The notes beneath the pieces are model-generated. The model was not told the DNA's origin, did not search any database, and saw nothing but the letters and a program-made list of their open reading frames with translations. The translations under genes were made by a program, and so were the position numbers. Positions 57,295-64,000 of a stretch of 64,000 nt of DNA are shown piece after piece. Origin of the DNA: Bradyrhizobium betae (GTDB taxonomy: Bacteria; Pseudomonadota; Alphaproteobacteria; Rhizobiales; Xanthobacteraceae); the NCBI RefSeq assembly GCF_008932115.1, contig NZ_CP044543.1, positions 2,548,501 through 2,612,500 on the forward strand, written 5' to 3'. Every line of letters starts with the position of its first letter. The first letter of the stretch is position 1.

Positions 57295-58494
57295 ATGAAC
57301 GAGATCATTTTCGTGGCTGGCGACTGGCCGGTGCGTGCCGTCGATGCGCTGATCGGCTTCGGCGCCCTTGTCCTCATCCTGCTGGTGGCGATCGCCGTCG
57401 TGATCGCGCGCTCGGGACGGCGCGGCGCGGAACTCGCGATGGCGCATGCCATCCGGGCCGACGAGCTCGAGGAGCGCCTGAGCCAGGTCCTGCATGCCCA
57501 GAGCGAGGCCTCGGGCCGCGTCGATGCCATGAGCCAGGCGCTGGCCGGCCGCCAGGCCGACATGGCGCGGGCGGTCAACGAGCGGCTGGATTCGGTGACA
57601 CATCGTGTCGGCCAATCCATGGAGAGCACCACCCGCAACACCATGGAGAGCCTGCGCGCGCTGCACGAGCGGCTCGGCATCATCGACAACGCGCACAAGA
57701 ACCTCACCGACCTCACCACGCAGGTGACGACCTTGCGCGACGTGCTCGCCAACAAGCAGTCGCGCGGTGCCTTCGGCCAGGCGCGAATGGAGGCGATCGT
57801 CCAGGACGGCTTGCCGAAGGGCGCCTACGAATTCCAGTTCACACTCTCGACGGGAAAGCGGCCGGACTGCGTCGTGTTCCTGCCCGACCAGCGCCCGCTC
57901 TGCATCGACGCCAAATTCCCGCTGGAAGCGATGACCGCGCTGCACGACGCCCGCACCGACGAGGAGAAGCGCATCGCCACGCAGCGGCTGCGCGGCGACG
58001 TGATGAAGCATGTCAGCGACATCGCCGAAAAATATCTCGTCGCCGGCGAGACCCAGGAGATGGCGCTGATGTTCGTTCCGTCGGAATCGGTCTACGCCGA
58101 GATCCATGACGGCTTCGACGACATCATCCAGAAGGCCTACCGCGCCCGCGTCGTGCTGGTGTCGCCCTCGCTGCTGATGCTGGCGATCCAGGTGATGCAG
58201 CAGATCATGAAGGACGCGCGCATGCGCGACGCCGCCGACCAGATCCGCACCGAGGTGATCAAGCTCGGCGACGATCTGGGACGCCTGCGCGACCGCGTGC
58301 TGAAATTGCAGAAGCATTTTGCTGACGCCAACGAGGACGTGCGCCAGGTCTTGATCTCCGCCGACAAGATCGAGAAACGGGCGGGACGAATCGAGGAGCT
58401 CGATTTCAGCAAGACCGACGCTCCGGAAGGCTCGCATCTGGTGGCGACCGGTGCGCCGGAGCTGTTTCCGAGGAAGCTCCAGGCGGGGGAGTAG
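57295..58494 (+). CDS. rmuC: RmuC family DNA recombination protein
   Basis: The 399-residue protein has a membrane anchor (ALIGFGALVLILLVAIAVVI, about residues 18-38), a coiled coil (residues 45-155, rich in Glu/Arg/Met), and the RmuC nuclease-like core: GAYEFQFTLSTGKRPDCVVFL, CIDAKFPLEAM, RGDVMKHVSDIAEKYL, MALMFVPSESVYAEI. RmuC limits inversions at short inverted repeats in E. coli, which is of note in a region so rich in palindromes. ATG 57295 was chosen at MNEIIFVAG. Confidence 0.93.
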   Translation: MNEIIFVAGDWPVRAVDALIGFGALVLILLVAIAVVIARSGRRGAELAMAHAIRADELEERLSQVLHAQSEASGRVDAMSQALAGRQADMARAVNERLDSVTHRVGQSMESTTRNTMESLRALHERLGIIDNAHKNLTDLTTQVTTLRDVLANKQSRGAFGQARMEAIVQDGLPKGAYEFQFTLSTGKRPDCVVFLPDQRPLCIDAKFPLEAMTALHDARTDEEKRIATQRLRGDVMKHVSDIAEKYLVAGETQEMALMFVPSESVYAEIHDGFDDIIQKAYRARVVLVSPSLLMLAIQVMQQIMKDARMRDAADQIRTEVIKLGDDLGRLRDRVLKLQKHFADANEDVRQVLISADKIEKRAGRIEELDFSKTDAPEGSHLVATGAPELFPRKLQAGE

Positions 58495-58506
58495 ATTTCG
58501 GGCACA

Positions 58507-58554
58507 CTGTCATCGCCCGGCTTGACCGGGCGACCCAGTATCCCAGAGACGGCA
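58507..58554. repeat. Half REPIN-like repeat L, at the start of the GIY-YIG gene
   Basis: CTGTCATCGCCCGGC...CGACCCAGTATCCCAGAGACGGCA is the left half only. It matches repeat I up to AGAGACGGCA and then stops; the GIY-YIG gene's ATG is two bases later, where repeat I continues with its right half. Confidence 0.88.
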
Positions 58555-58555
58555 A

Positions 58556-58858
58556 ATGGGCGCACGCTGCTACTACGTGTACATTCTCGCCAGCAGGATT
58601 GGTGGTACGCTCTACATCGGCGTGACAAATGACATCATCCGCCGCGTGGCTGAGCACAAGTCGAAAGTCATCGAGAGCTTTACTGAGAAGTATGACGTCG
58701 CGAGACTGGTCTACTTCGAGCAGTTCGACGACCCGGAGAACGCGATCAAGCGGGAGAAGCGCGTCAAGAAGTGGAACAGGGCGTGGAAGGTCCGTTTGAT
58801 TGAGAAGGACAATCCAAACTGGGACGACCTGTATCCTGGGATAGCCGGACCTCCGTAA
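58556..58858 (+). CDS. GIY-YIG family nuclease embedded in palindromic repeats
   Basis: The 100-residue protein is a single GIY-YIG domain: CYYVYILAS and GTLYIGVTNDIIRRVAEHK hold the two Tyr strands and the catalytic Arg, and AIKREKRVKKWNRAWK the Glu. It has no DNA-binding extension. Base use differs from neighbours (visibly lower GC). The ATG follows half repeat L by one base, with the weak ribosome site AGAGAC provided by the repeat; the stop is three bases before complete repeat M. This cassette-like layout suggests the gene travels with, or acts on, the repeats. Confidence 0.9.
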   Translation: MGARCYYVYILASRIGGTLYIGVTNDIIRRVAEHKSKVIESFTEKYDVARLVYFEQFDDPENAIKREKRVKKWNRAWKVRLIEKDNPNWDDLYPGIAGPP

Positions 58859-58861
58859 CAC

Positions 58862-58965
58862 CGTCATGCCCCGCGAAGGCGGGGCATCCAGTATGCCGCA
58901 GCGGTCATGATTGAACCGAGACGCTGGTGGTTACTGGATCGTCCGCCTTCGCGGACGATGACAGC
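58862..58965. repeat. REPIN-like palindromic repeat M, at the end of the GIY-YIG gene
   Basis: Begins CGTCATGCCCCGCG and ends CGCGGACGATGACAG, with ATCCAGTATGCCG, TGATTGAACCGAGA and TTACTGGATC inside. The middle TGATTGAACCGAG matches that of repeat I (TGATTGAGCCGAG). Confidence 0.9.
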
Positions 58966-59019
58966 GAAGAAAGCCGCGGCACCTCCCTTGCGCCCCCCAG
59001 AATCTGCTAACACCTCCCC

Positions 59020-60384
59020 ATGACCGCACCCGACGCGACCTCCCCTGCCATCACCGACACGCCCGCCACGTCCTGGCGCGACAGCCTTGCCGTGTATCTG
59101 CAGCCGCGGGTGCTGATCGTGCTGTTCCTCGGCTTCTCCTCGGGGCTGCCGCTGGCGCTGTCCGGCTCGACGCTGCTGGTGTGGATGCGCGAGGCCGGGG
59201 TCGATCTGGGGACCATCGGGCTGTTTGCCCTCGTCGGCACACCCTACACGCTGAAATTTTTGTGGGCGCCGCTGGTGGATGCGCTGCATGTGCCGCTGTT
59301 CACGCGGGCGTTCGGGCGGCGGCGCGGCTGGCTGCTGTTCTCGCAGCTGCTGCTGATCATCGCGATCCTGCTGCTGGCGCTGACCGATCCCGCGCGCTCG
59401 CCGTTCTACGTCGCGCTCGGCGCGCTGCTTGTGGCCACCACATCCTCGACGCAGGACATCGTCGTCGACGCCTTCCGCGTCGAGAGCCTGCCGGAGAGCG
59501 AGCAGGCCGCCGGCATGGCATCCTACGTCGCGGCCTATCGCATCGGCATGCTGGTCTCGACCGCGGGCGCGCTGTTCATCGTCTCGGGCTTCGAGGGCAC
59601 CGGCATCCCGCGCACATCGGCCTGGATGTGGGGCTATGTGGTGATGGCGGCGATGGTGCTGATCGGCACGGTCACCGCGCTGGCCGCGACCGAGCCCGAG
59701 CAATCGGCGCGGGCCGAGGCGGCGACGCAAACCGAGACGGCGTTCGCGCGCGTGCTGCATGCCGCGATCGGCGCCTTCTCGGAGTTTCTGTCACGCAAGG
59801 ACGCGCTCGCAGCGCTCGCCTTCGTCGTGCTGTTCAAGTTCACCGACGCCTTCTCCGGCACCATGACCGCGCCGTTCGTGATCGACCTCGGCTTCTCCCG
59901 CAACGACTATGCGGCGATCGTGAAGGGTGTCGGCCTCGCCGCGACGCTGATCGGCGGCTTCGCCGGCGGCTTCCTTGCCCGGCGCTACCCGCTGGCGACG
60001 TGCCTGTGGATCGGCGGCGTGGTACAGGCCCTCGCGAACCTGTCGTTCTCCTGGCTTGCATACGTCGGCACCAGCCAGTGGGCGCTCGCCTTCGCCATCA
60101 CTTGCGAAAACTTCACCAGCGCCATTGGCACGGTGATCTTCGTCGCCTACCTCTCCGCGCTATGCCAGAACCCGCTGCACACGGCGACGCAATACGCGCT
60201 GCTCACCGCGCTCGCGGCCGTGGGGCGGACGTATCTGTCGTCGGTGGCCGGCTATGTCGCCAAGGCGACCGGCTGGCCGCTGTTCTTCGTGATCTGCGTG
60301 CTGGTGGCGATCCCGAGCCTGTTCCTGCTGACATGGCTGCAGAAGCGCAGGCATTTTGAGGCACTGGGGCCGGTGACGGTGTGA
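59020..60384 (+). CDS. AmpG-like MFS transporter (muropeptide permease family)
   Basis: The 454-residue protein has about 12-14 membrane helices. The first part is diagnostic: VLIVLFLGFSSGLPLALSGS, WMREAGVDLGTIGLFALVGT, YTLKFLWAPLVDAL and RRRGWLLFSQLLL, as in AmpG, which imports anhydromuropeptides for cell-wall recycling. The central loop (EPEQSARAEAATQTET) is cytoplasmic. No ampC/ampR is adjacent. Confidence 0.9.
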   Translation: MTAPDATSPAITDTPATSWRDSLAVYLQPRVLIVLFLGFSSGLPLALSGSTLLVWMREAGVDLGTIGLFALVGTPYTLKFLWAPLVDALHVPLFTRAFGRRRGWLLFSQLLLIIAILLLALTDPARSPFYVALGALLVATTSSTQDIVVDAFRVESLPESEQAAGMASYVAAYRIGMLVSTAGALFIVSGFEGTGIPRTSAWMWGYVVMAAMVLIGTVTALAATEPEQSARAEAATQTETAFARVLHAAIGAFSEFLSRKDALAALAFVVLFKFTDAFSGTMTAPFVIDLGFSRNDYAAIVKGVGLAATLIGGFAGGFLARRYPLATCLWIGGVVQALANLSFSWLAYVGTSQWALAFAITCENFTSAIGTVIFVAYLSALCQNPLHTATQYALLTALAAVGRTYLSSVAGYVAKATGWPLFFVICVLVAIPSLFLLTWLQKRRHFEALGPVTV

Positions 60385-60391
60385 CGGTCTG

Positions 60392-60481
60392 GTAGGGTGG
60401 GCAAAGGCGCGCTTGCGCCGTGCCCACCATCGCGAAGACGTCGAGGGAGGTGGTGGGCACGCTTCGCTTTGCCCACCCTAC
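60392..60481. repeat. Inverted repeat N (GTAGGGTGGGCAAAG type)
   Basis: GTAGGGTGGGCAAAGGCGCG at the left faces GCTTCGCTTTGCCCACCCTAC at the right, with GTGCCCACC...GGTGGGCAC inside. A separate family from the GTCAT elements. Lies between the convergent transporter and small secreted-protein genes. Confidence 0.9.
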
Positions 60482-60505
60482 GGCATCTCGATCGGATGCC
60501 CGCCC

Positions 60506-60943
60506 CTACTGCTTCTTGATCAAACTCCACTTCGTGACCACGGCTTCGCTCATCTGGCCGGGGTCGCTGGCGCAGGCGACCTCGTCGACCTTGATCGAGA
60601 TTTCCTTGCCGGTGAACATCTTCAGCTGCGCGGCCTGGGCATCGCCGCTCGGAACAAGCTGGAAGGTTTCGGGACCGGTCTCGAGATTGCACAGCCCGTT
60701 CGGCGCCGGCAGGCGGCGCGGCTCGGAGGTGATCTGGTACATTGCAATCCGCTTGCCGGCATTCTTGACGTCGCGCACCTTCATCGCATTCAACGCGCCC
60801 GAGAGCACCTCGCCGGCGTTGATCGGCTTGCCGGGCTTCGACGGCGGCGGCGCCCCGTCGTCCTGCTGCGCGGCGAACACCGGGGTCACCAGCATCGTCA
60901 TCGTCGCGACCAAAGCCAATTGTGTGGCGAATCGTTTCGTCAT
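60506..60943 (-). CDS. Small secreted hypothetical protein
   Basis: The 145-residue protein has a clear signal peptide (LALVATMTMLVTPVFA), a short Pro-rich stretch (DDGAPPPSKPGKP), and a soluble domain with two Cys (NGLCNLETG and DEVACASD) that could pair. LPAPNGLCNLETGPETFQLV resembles no family I can name. The gene is 26 bases downstream of recR's stop on the same strand as dnaX-ybaB-recR, but whether it belongs to that operon is unclear. Confidence 0.75.
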   Translation of the reverse strand: MTKRFATQLALVATMTMLVTPVFAAQQDDGAPPPSKPGKPINAGEVLSGALNAMKVRDVKNAGKRIAMYQITSEPRRLPAPNGLCNLETGPETFQLVPSGDAQAAQLKMFTGKEISIKVDEVACASDPGQMSEAVVTKWSLIKKQ

Positions 60944-60969
60944 GTCGTCCGTTCCGTAGGTCTGGATGG

Positions 60970-61572
60970 CTAGAACAGGGTTCGCTGCCGCATCGCGGCC
61001 GATAGCGTACCTTCGTCGAGATAATCAAGCTCGCCACCGACCGGCACACCGTGCGCCAGCCGGGTTACTTTTACGTTGGCGTCCTGAAGCAGGTCGGTGA
61101 TGTAGTGCGCCGTGGTCTGGCCGTCGACCGTGGCATTCAGCGCCAGGATGATTTCGTGCACCTCGGCCGCATGCGCACGCGCGACCAGCGCGTCGATGGT
61201 GAGGTCCTGCGGACCGACGCCGTCGAGCGGAGACAAGGTCGCGCCCAGCACGTGGTAGCGACCCTGGGTCGCATTGGCCCGCTCCAGCGCCCAGAGATCG
61301 GCGACGTCGGCGACGACGACGATGATGGCGGGATCGCGCCGCGGATCGGTGCAGACCGTGCAGGGATTCTGCGTGTCGATGTTGCCGCAGGTCTTGCAGA
61401 CCTGGACCTTGTCGAGCGCGACCTGCAGGGCCGAGGTCAGCGGCATCATCAGCGCTTCGCGCTTCTTGATCAGATGCAGCGCCGCACGCCGCGCGGAGCG
61501 CGGGCCGAGGCCCGGCAGCCGTGCGAGAAGCTGGACCAGCCGCTCGATTTCGGGACCCGCAACAGCGCCCAT
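60970..61572 (-). CDS. recR: Recombination protein RecR
   Basis: RecR works with RecF/RecO to load RecA at gaps. The 200-residue protein has a helix-hairpin-helix ([20 protein letters not shown]), a C4 zinc finger ([16 protein letters not shown]), and a Toprim domain ([14 protein letters not shown]) ending with a Walker-like C-terminus ([22 protein letters not shown]). ATG 61572 is one base after the ybaB stop. Confidence 0.96.
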   Translation of the reverse strand: MGAVAGPEIERLVQLLARLPGLGPRSARRAALHLIKKREALMMPLTSALQVALDKVQVCKTCGNIDTQNPCTVCTDPRRDPAIIVVVADVADLWALERANATQGRYHVLGATLSPLDGVGPQDLTIDALVARAHAAEVHEIILALNATVDGQTTAHYITDLLQDANVKVTRLAHGVPVGGELDYLDEGTLSAAMRQRTLF

Positions 61573-61573
61573 A

Positions 61574-61903
61574 TTACTGGCCGAACAGCCCCGACAGTCC
61601 CGGCGGCAGGCCGAGCCCGCCGGTGAGCGACTGCATCTTCTCCTGCACCGCCGTCTCCGCCTTGCGGCGGGCATCGCCGAGCGCGGTGACGAGCAGGTCT
61701 TCCAGCACCTCGCGCTCCTCCGCCTTCATCAGCGAGGGATCGATCTTGATGCCCTTCACGTCCATCTTCGCGGTCATGCGCACGGCGACGAGACCGCCGC
61801 CGGAGATGCCTTCGACTTCCACGTTGGCGAGCGCGTCCTGCATCTCCTGCATCTTGGATTGCAGCTGCTGCGCTTGCTTCATCATGCCGAAAATATCGAC
61901 CAT
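61574..61903 (-). CDS. ybaB: YbaB/EbfC nucleoid-associated protein
   Basis: The 109-residue dimeric DNA-binding protein starts [18 protein letters not shown], has [18 protein letters not shown] in the middle and the basic helix [14 protein letters not shown]; the Gly/Leu-rich tail is usual. It lies between dnaX and recR, 24 and 1 bases away, in the classic order. Confidence 0.95.
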   Translation of the reverse strand: MVDIFGMMKQAQQLQSKMQEMQDALANVEVEGISGGGLVAVRMTAKMDVKGIKIDPSLMKAEEREVLEDLLVTALGDARRKAETAVQEKMQSLTGGLGLPPGLSGLFGQ

Positions 61904-61927
61904 CGGTGCTGTCCTTGGAAAATCGGC

Positions 61928-63745
61928 TCAGAGATCGTCGCCGTCGGAACCGTCGGGCGGATCGTCACTGCCATAGTCGGCGTTAATATTGGATTCCGGC
62001 GTCTCCGGGGCAAGCCTGCGGACCTCGACGACCTTCGCACCGGGGAAGCGCGACAGCACCTCCTGCACGCGCGGATCGGCCTCCGCCGTGCGTGCATGTT
62101 CCTGCTTGGCGGCCTGGTTCACCGATCGCAATGTCGGCTGGCCTTGCTCGTTGGAGACGATCACGGTCCAGCGCCGGCCGGTCCACAGCTCGAACTTGCG
62201 CGCGAGCTCGGTGATCATGGTCTTGGACGCGTTGGGCTCGAGCGCGACTTCCAGCCGGCCCTCCTCGAAACGAACGAGGCGCATGTCGGATTCGAGCGCG
62301 GCCTTGGTCATGAGGTCGCGCTTCTGCCCGGCGAGCGCGACCAGCTGGGTAAAGCTCGTGACGCGGAGCACGGGCGCTGCGGCTTGCGGATCCGGCGCGG
62401 GCGCCGCCATCTGCGGCCGGGCGCCGCCGCCGCCGAACGAAGACGGCGATGAGGTCGGCATGCGAACCGGCGCCGCGGACGCAACGGGCGCCGACGGCGC
62501 GCCGCGCGCGGCACTGCCGCCGCCCACGACCGGCGAGCCGCCGCCGTTCTGCTCCAGCATCTTGAGGGCTTCATCCGGCGTCGGCAGATCGGCGACATAG
62601 GCGATGCGGACCAGCACCATCTCGGCGGCCGCCGCGGGGCGCGTCGCGGCCTGCACTTCGGTGATGCCCTTGAGCAGCATCTGCCACATCCGCGACAGCA
62701 CGCGCATCGAGATTTTCGAGGCAAAATCCCGTGCGCGGACCCGTTCGGTCTCGCCATAGGCGACGTTGTCGGCGGTCGCCGGCACGATCTTCACGCGGGT
62801 GACGAAATTGACGAATTCGGCAAGGTCGGACAGCACGACGATCGGATCGGCGCCGACATCGTACTGGTCGCGGAACTCCTTGAACGCGGACGCGATATCG
62901 CCGCGCGCCAGCGAATCGAACAGGTCGATGACGCGGGTGCGATCCGCGAGCCCCAGCATCTGCCGGACGGCGTCGGCCTTCACGGCCCCCGCCGCATGTG
63001 CGATCGCCTGGTCGAGCAGCGACAGCGAGTCGCGCACGGAGCCTTCGGCGGCGCGCGCGATGATGCCGAGCGCTTCCGGCTCGATCTCGACGTTTTCCTT
63101 GGCGGCGATGTTGGCGAGGTGCTTCATCAGCACGTCGGCCTCGACGCGGCGCAGATCGAATCGCTGGCAGCGCGACAGCACCGTGACCGGAACCTTCCGG
63201 ATCTCGGTCGTCGCGAACACGAACTTGGCGTGCTCCGGCGGTTCCTCCAGCGTCTTCAGGAAGGCGTTGAACGCCGCCGTCGACAGCATGTGGACTTCGT
63301 CGATGATGTAGACCTTGTAGCGGGCGCTGGCCGGCGCGTAACGCACGCTGTCATTGATCTGGCGGACGTCGTCGACGCCGGTGTGCGAGGCCGCGTCCAT
63401 CTCCAGCACGTCCATGTGCCGGCTTTCCATGATCGCCTGGCAATGCACGCCCAGCGTCGGCATGTGGATGGTGGGGCCCTTCACCGAGCCGTCCGGCATC
63501 TCGTAGTTGAGCGCACGGGCGAGGATGCGCGCGGTGGTGGTCTTGCCGACGCCGCGGACGCCGGTGAGGATCCAGGCCTGCGGAATGCGCCCGGTCTCGA
63601 ACGCATTGGAGACGGTGCGGACCACGGCCTCCTGGCCTATCAAATCGTCAAAAGAGGACGGGCGATATTTGCGCGCCAGCACCCGATACGGCGTGCCAGC
63701 CTGGCTGGCGCGGTCAGGATTGGAAGGGGCGCCAGCGTCGGTCAT
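61928..63745 (-). CDS. dnaX: DNA polymerase III subunit gamma/tau
   Basis: DnaX is the clamp-loader ATPase. The 605-residue protein has YRVLARKYRPSSFDDLIGQE, Walker A GVRGVGKTTTAR near residue 63, Walker B KVYIIDEVHMLS, sensor 1 FVFATTEIRKVPVTVLSRCQRF, and a tau-like C-terminus after a Gly/Ala/Pro-rich linker near residues 400-450. Three of the four zinc-binding Cys found in E. coli are missing (only GVHCQAI remains). ATG 63745 was chosen at MTDAGAPSN. The SRP RNA gene is about 100 bases upstream. Confidence 0.95.
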   Translation of the reverse strand: MTDAGAPSNPDRASQAGTPYRVLARKYRPSSFDDLIGQEAVVRTVSNAFETGRIPQAWILTGVRGVGKTTTARILARALNYEMPDGSVKGPTIHMPTLGVHCQAIMESRHMDVLEMDAASHTGVDDVRQINDSVRYAPASARYKVYIIDEVHMLSTAAFNAFLKTLEEPPEHAKFVFATTEIRKVPVTVLSRCQRFDLRRVEADVLMKHLANIAAKENVEIEPEALGIIARAAEGSVRDSLSLLDQAIAHAAGAVKADAVRQMLGLADRTRVIDLFDSLARGDIASAFKEFRDQYDVGADPIVVLSDLAEFVNFVTRVKIVPATADNVAYGETERVRARDFASKISMRVLSRMWQMLLKGITEVQAATRPAAAAEMVLVRIAYVADLPTPDEALKMLEQNGGGSPVVGGGSAARGAPSAPVASAAPVRMPTSSPSSFGGGGARPQMAAPAPDPQAAAPVLRVTSFTQLVALAGQKRDLMTKAALESDMRLVRFEEGRLEVALEPNASKTMITELARKFELWTGRRWTVIVSNEQGQPTLRSVNQAAKQEHARTAEADPRVQEVLSRFPGAKVVEVRRLAPETPESNINADYGSDDPPDGSDGDDL

Positions 63746-63842
63746 CGGTCGATCCGCAATGGAAGTGTCTCTCGCCGGCTCTTGCGGAAAGGAGCGCGCT
63801 GGCGGCTTTGGCCGCCGGCGCAATTCGCTCGGAAAAACAAGT

Positions 63843-63940
63843 AGGAGACTGACGAGCGACCCGATCCGGACCTCGTTAGGGCTGCTTCCTTCCGGACCTG
63901 ACCCGGTTGGCGAGTGGCTCGTCCACCGCCAATCTCCCAG
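63843..63940 (-). ncRNA. ffs: Signal recognition particle RNA (4.5S type)
   Basis: The minus strand contains the conserved SRP helix-8 sequence GGTCAGGTCCGGAAGGAAGC with its tetraloop GGAA and the asymmetric bulge, flanked by pairing arms GGACGAGC and GCTCGTC and an outer GGAGA/TCTCC pair. About 98 bases; the exact ends are estimated from the base pairing. A T5 run follows on the same strand. It binds Ffh for membrane-protein targeting; the position next to dnaX is usual in alphaproteobacteria. Confidence 0.95.
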
Positions 63941-64000
63941 TCCCTATTTGGGGCCAAAAGGGCGGGAAAGCAAGCGGGGATCGGCTTGAACCGCTTGATC

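Noticed and set aside
63945..63985. Promoter for the SRP RNA
   Set aside because: TTGCTT and CAAATA with a 17-base spacer can be read on the minus strand, but the -10 is too weak to call.

Overview
The window is high-GC alphaproteobacterial chromosome, most likely Bradyrhizobium or a close relative in the Nitrobacteraceae. Evidence: gene content (def-fmt-truA, rpmH-rnpA-yidC-engB-argB, dnaX-ybaB-recR next to the SRP RNA), protein sequences of rhizobial type, and many short palindromic intergenic repeats. No prophage, insertion sequence or CRISPR array was seen. The species is inferred from memory of protein families, not from a search.

Left third (1-31 kb) is accessory metabolism. Positions 1-4129 hold part of a phosphonate uptake and C-P lyase locus: phnD (cut by the window edge) and phnC leftward, and a hexapeptide transferase, phnM and a DUF1045 protein rightward. 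The divergent promoter region carries Pho-box-like repeats facing both ways. Next come a DHDPS-family lyase, a chemoreceptor, a MarR/enoyl-CoA hydratase pair, a tannase-family esterase, serA and a triple-rhodanese protein. Positions 13.5-18.2 kb are an iron-type operon (TonB-dependent receptor, Fe-type binding protein, PepSY membrane protein) with Irr-like sites upstream; the receptor is split by a one-base frameshift. Positions 18.2-21.4 kb hold a DHDPS-like aldolase, an FAD-linked hydroxyacid dehydrogenase and a GntR regulator. After a BKACE enzyme and a YgiQ radical SAM protein comes a two-component styrene/indole-type monooxygenase (oxygenase plus flavin reductase) with a divergent LysR regulator, then a luciferase-like oxidoreductase.

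The middle (29-42.5 kb) has an exopolysaccharide module (GumC-like chain-length protein with a degenerate kinase domain, GH5 hydrolase, polymerase-like membrane protein). It is followed by a catabolic operon (enoyl-CoA hydratase, ADP-forming acyl-CoA ligase, Bug-type binding protein) divergent from an IclR regulator with a perfect palindrome between them. Then comes a cytochrome b561 - VIT transporter - P1B ATPase operon preceded by a perfect FixK/FNR-type box, and a tRNA-Arg.

The right third (42.6-64 kb) is mostly housekeeping: an orphan histidine kinase, rpmH, rnpA, yidC, engB, argB, dapD, dapE, truA, fmt, def, rmuC, an AmpG-like transporter, recR, ybaB, dnaX and the SRP RNA. Its intergenic spaces are packed with REPIN-like paired palindromes. 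The most unusual feature is a small GIY-YIG nuclease gene (58556-58858) that starts two bases after a half repeat and ends four bases before a complete copy. This arrangement suggests a nuclease gene tied to the spread of this repeat family.
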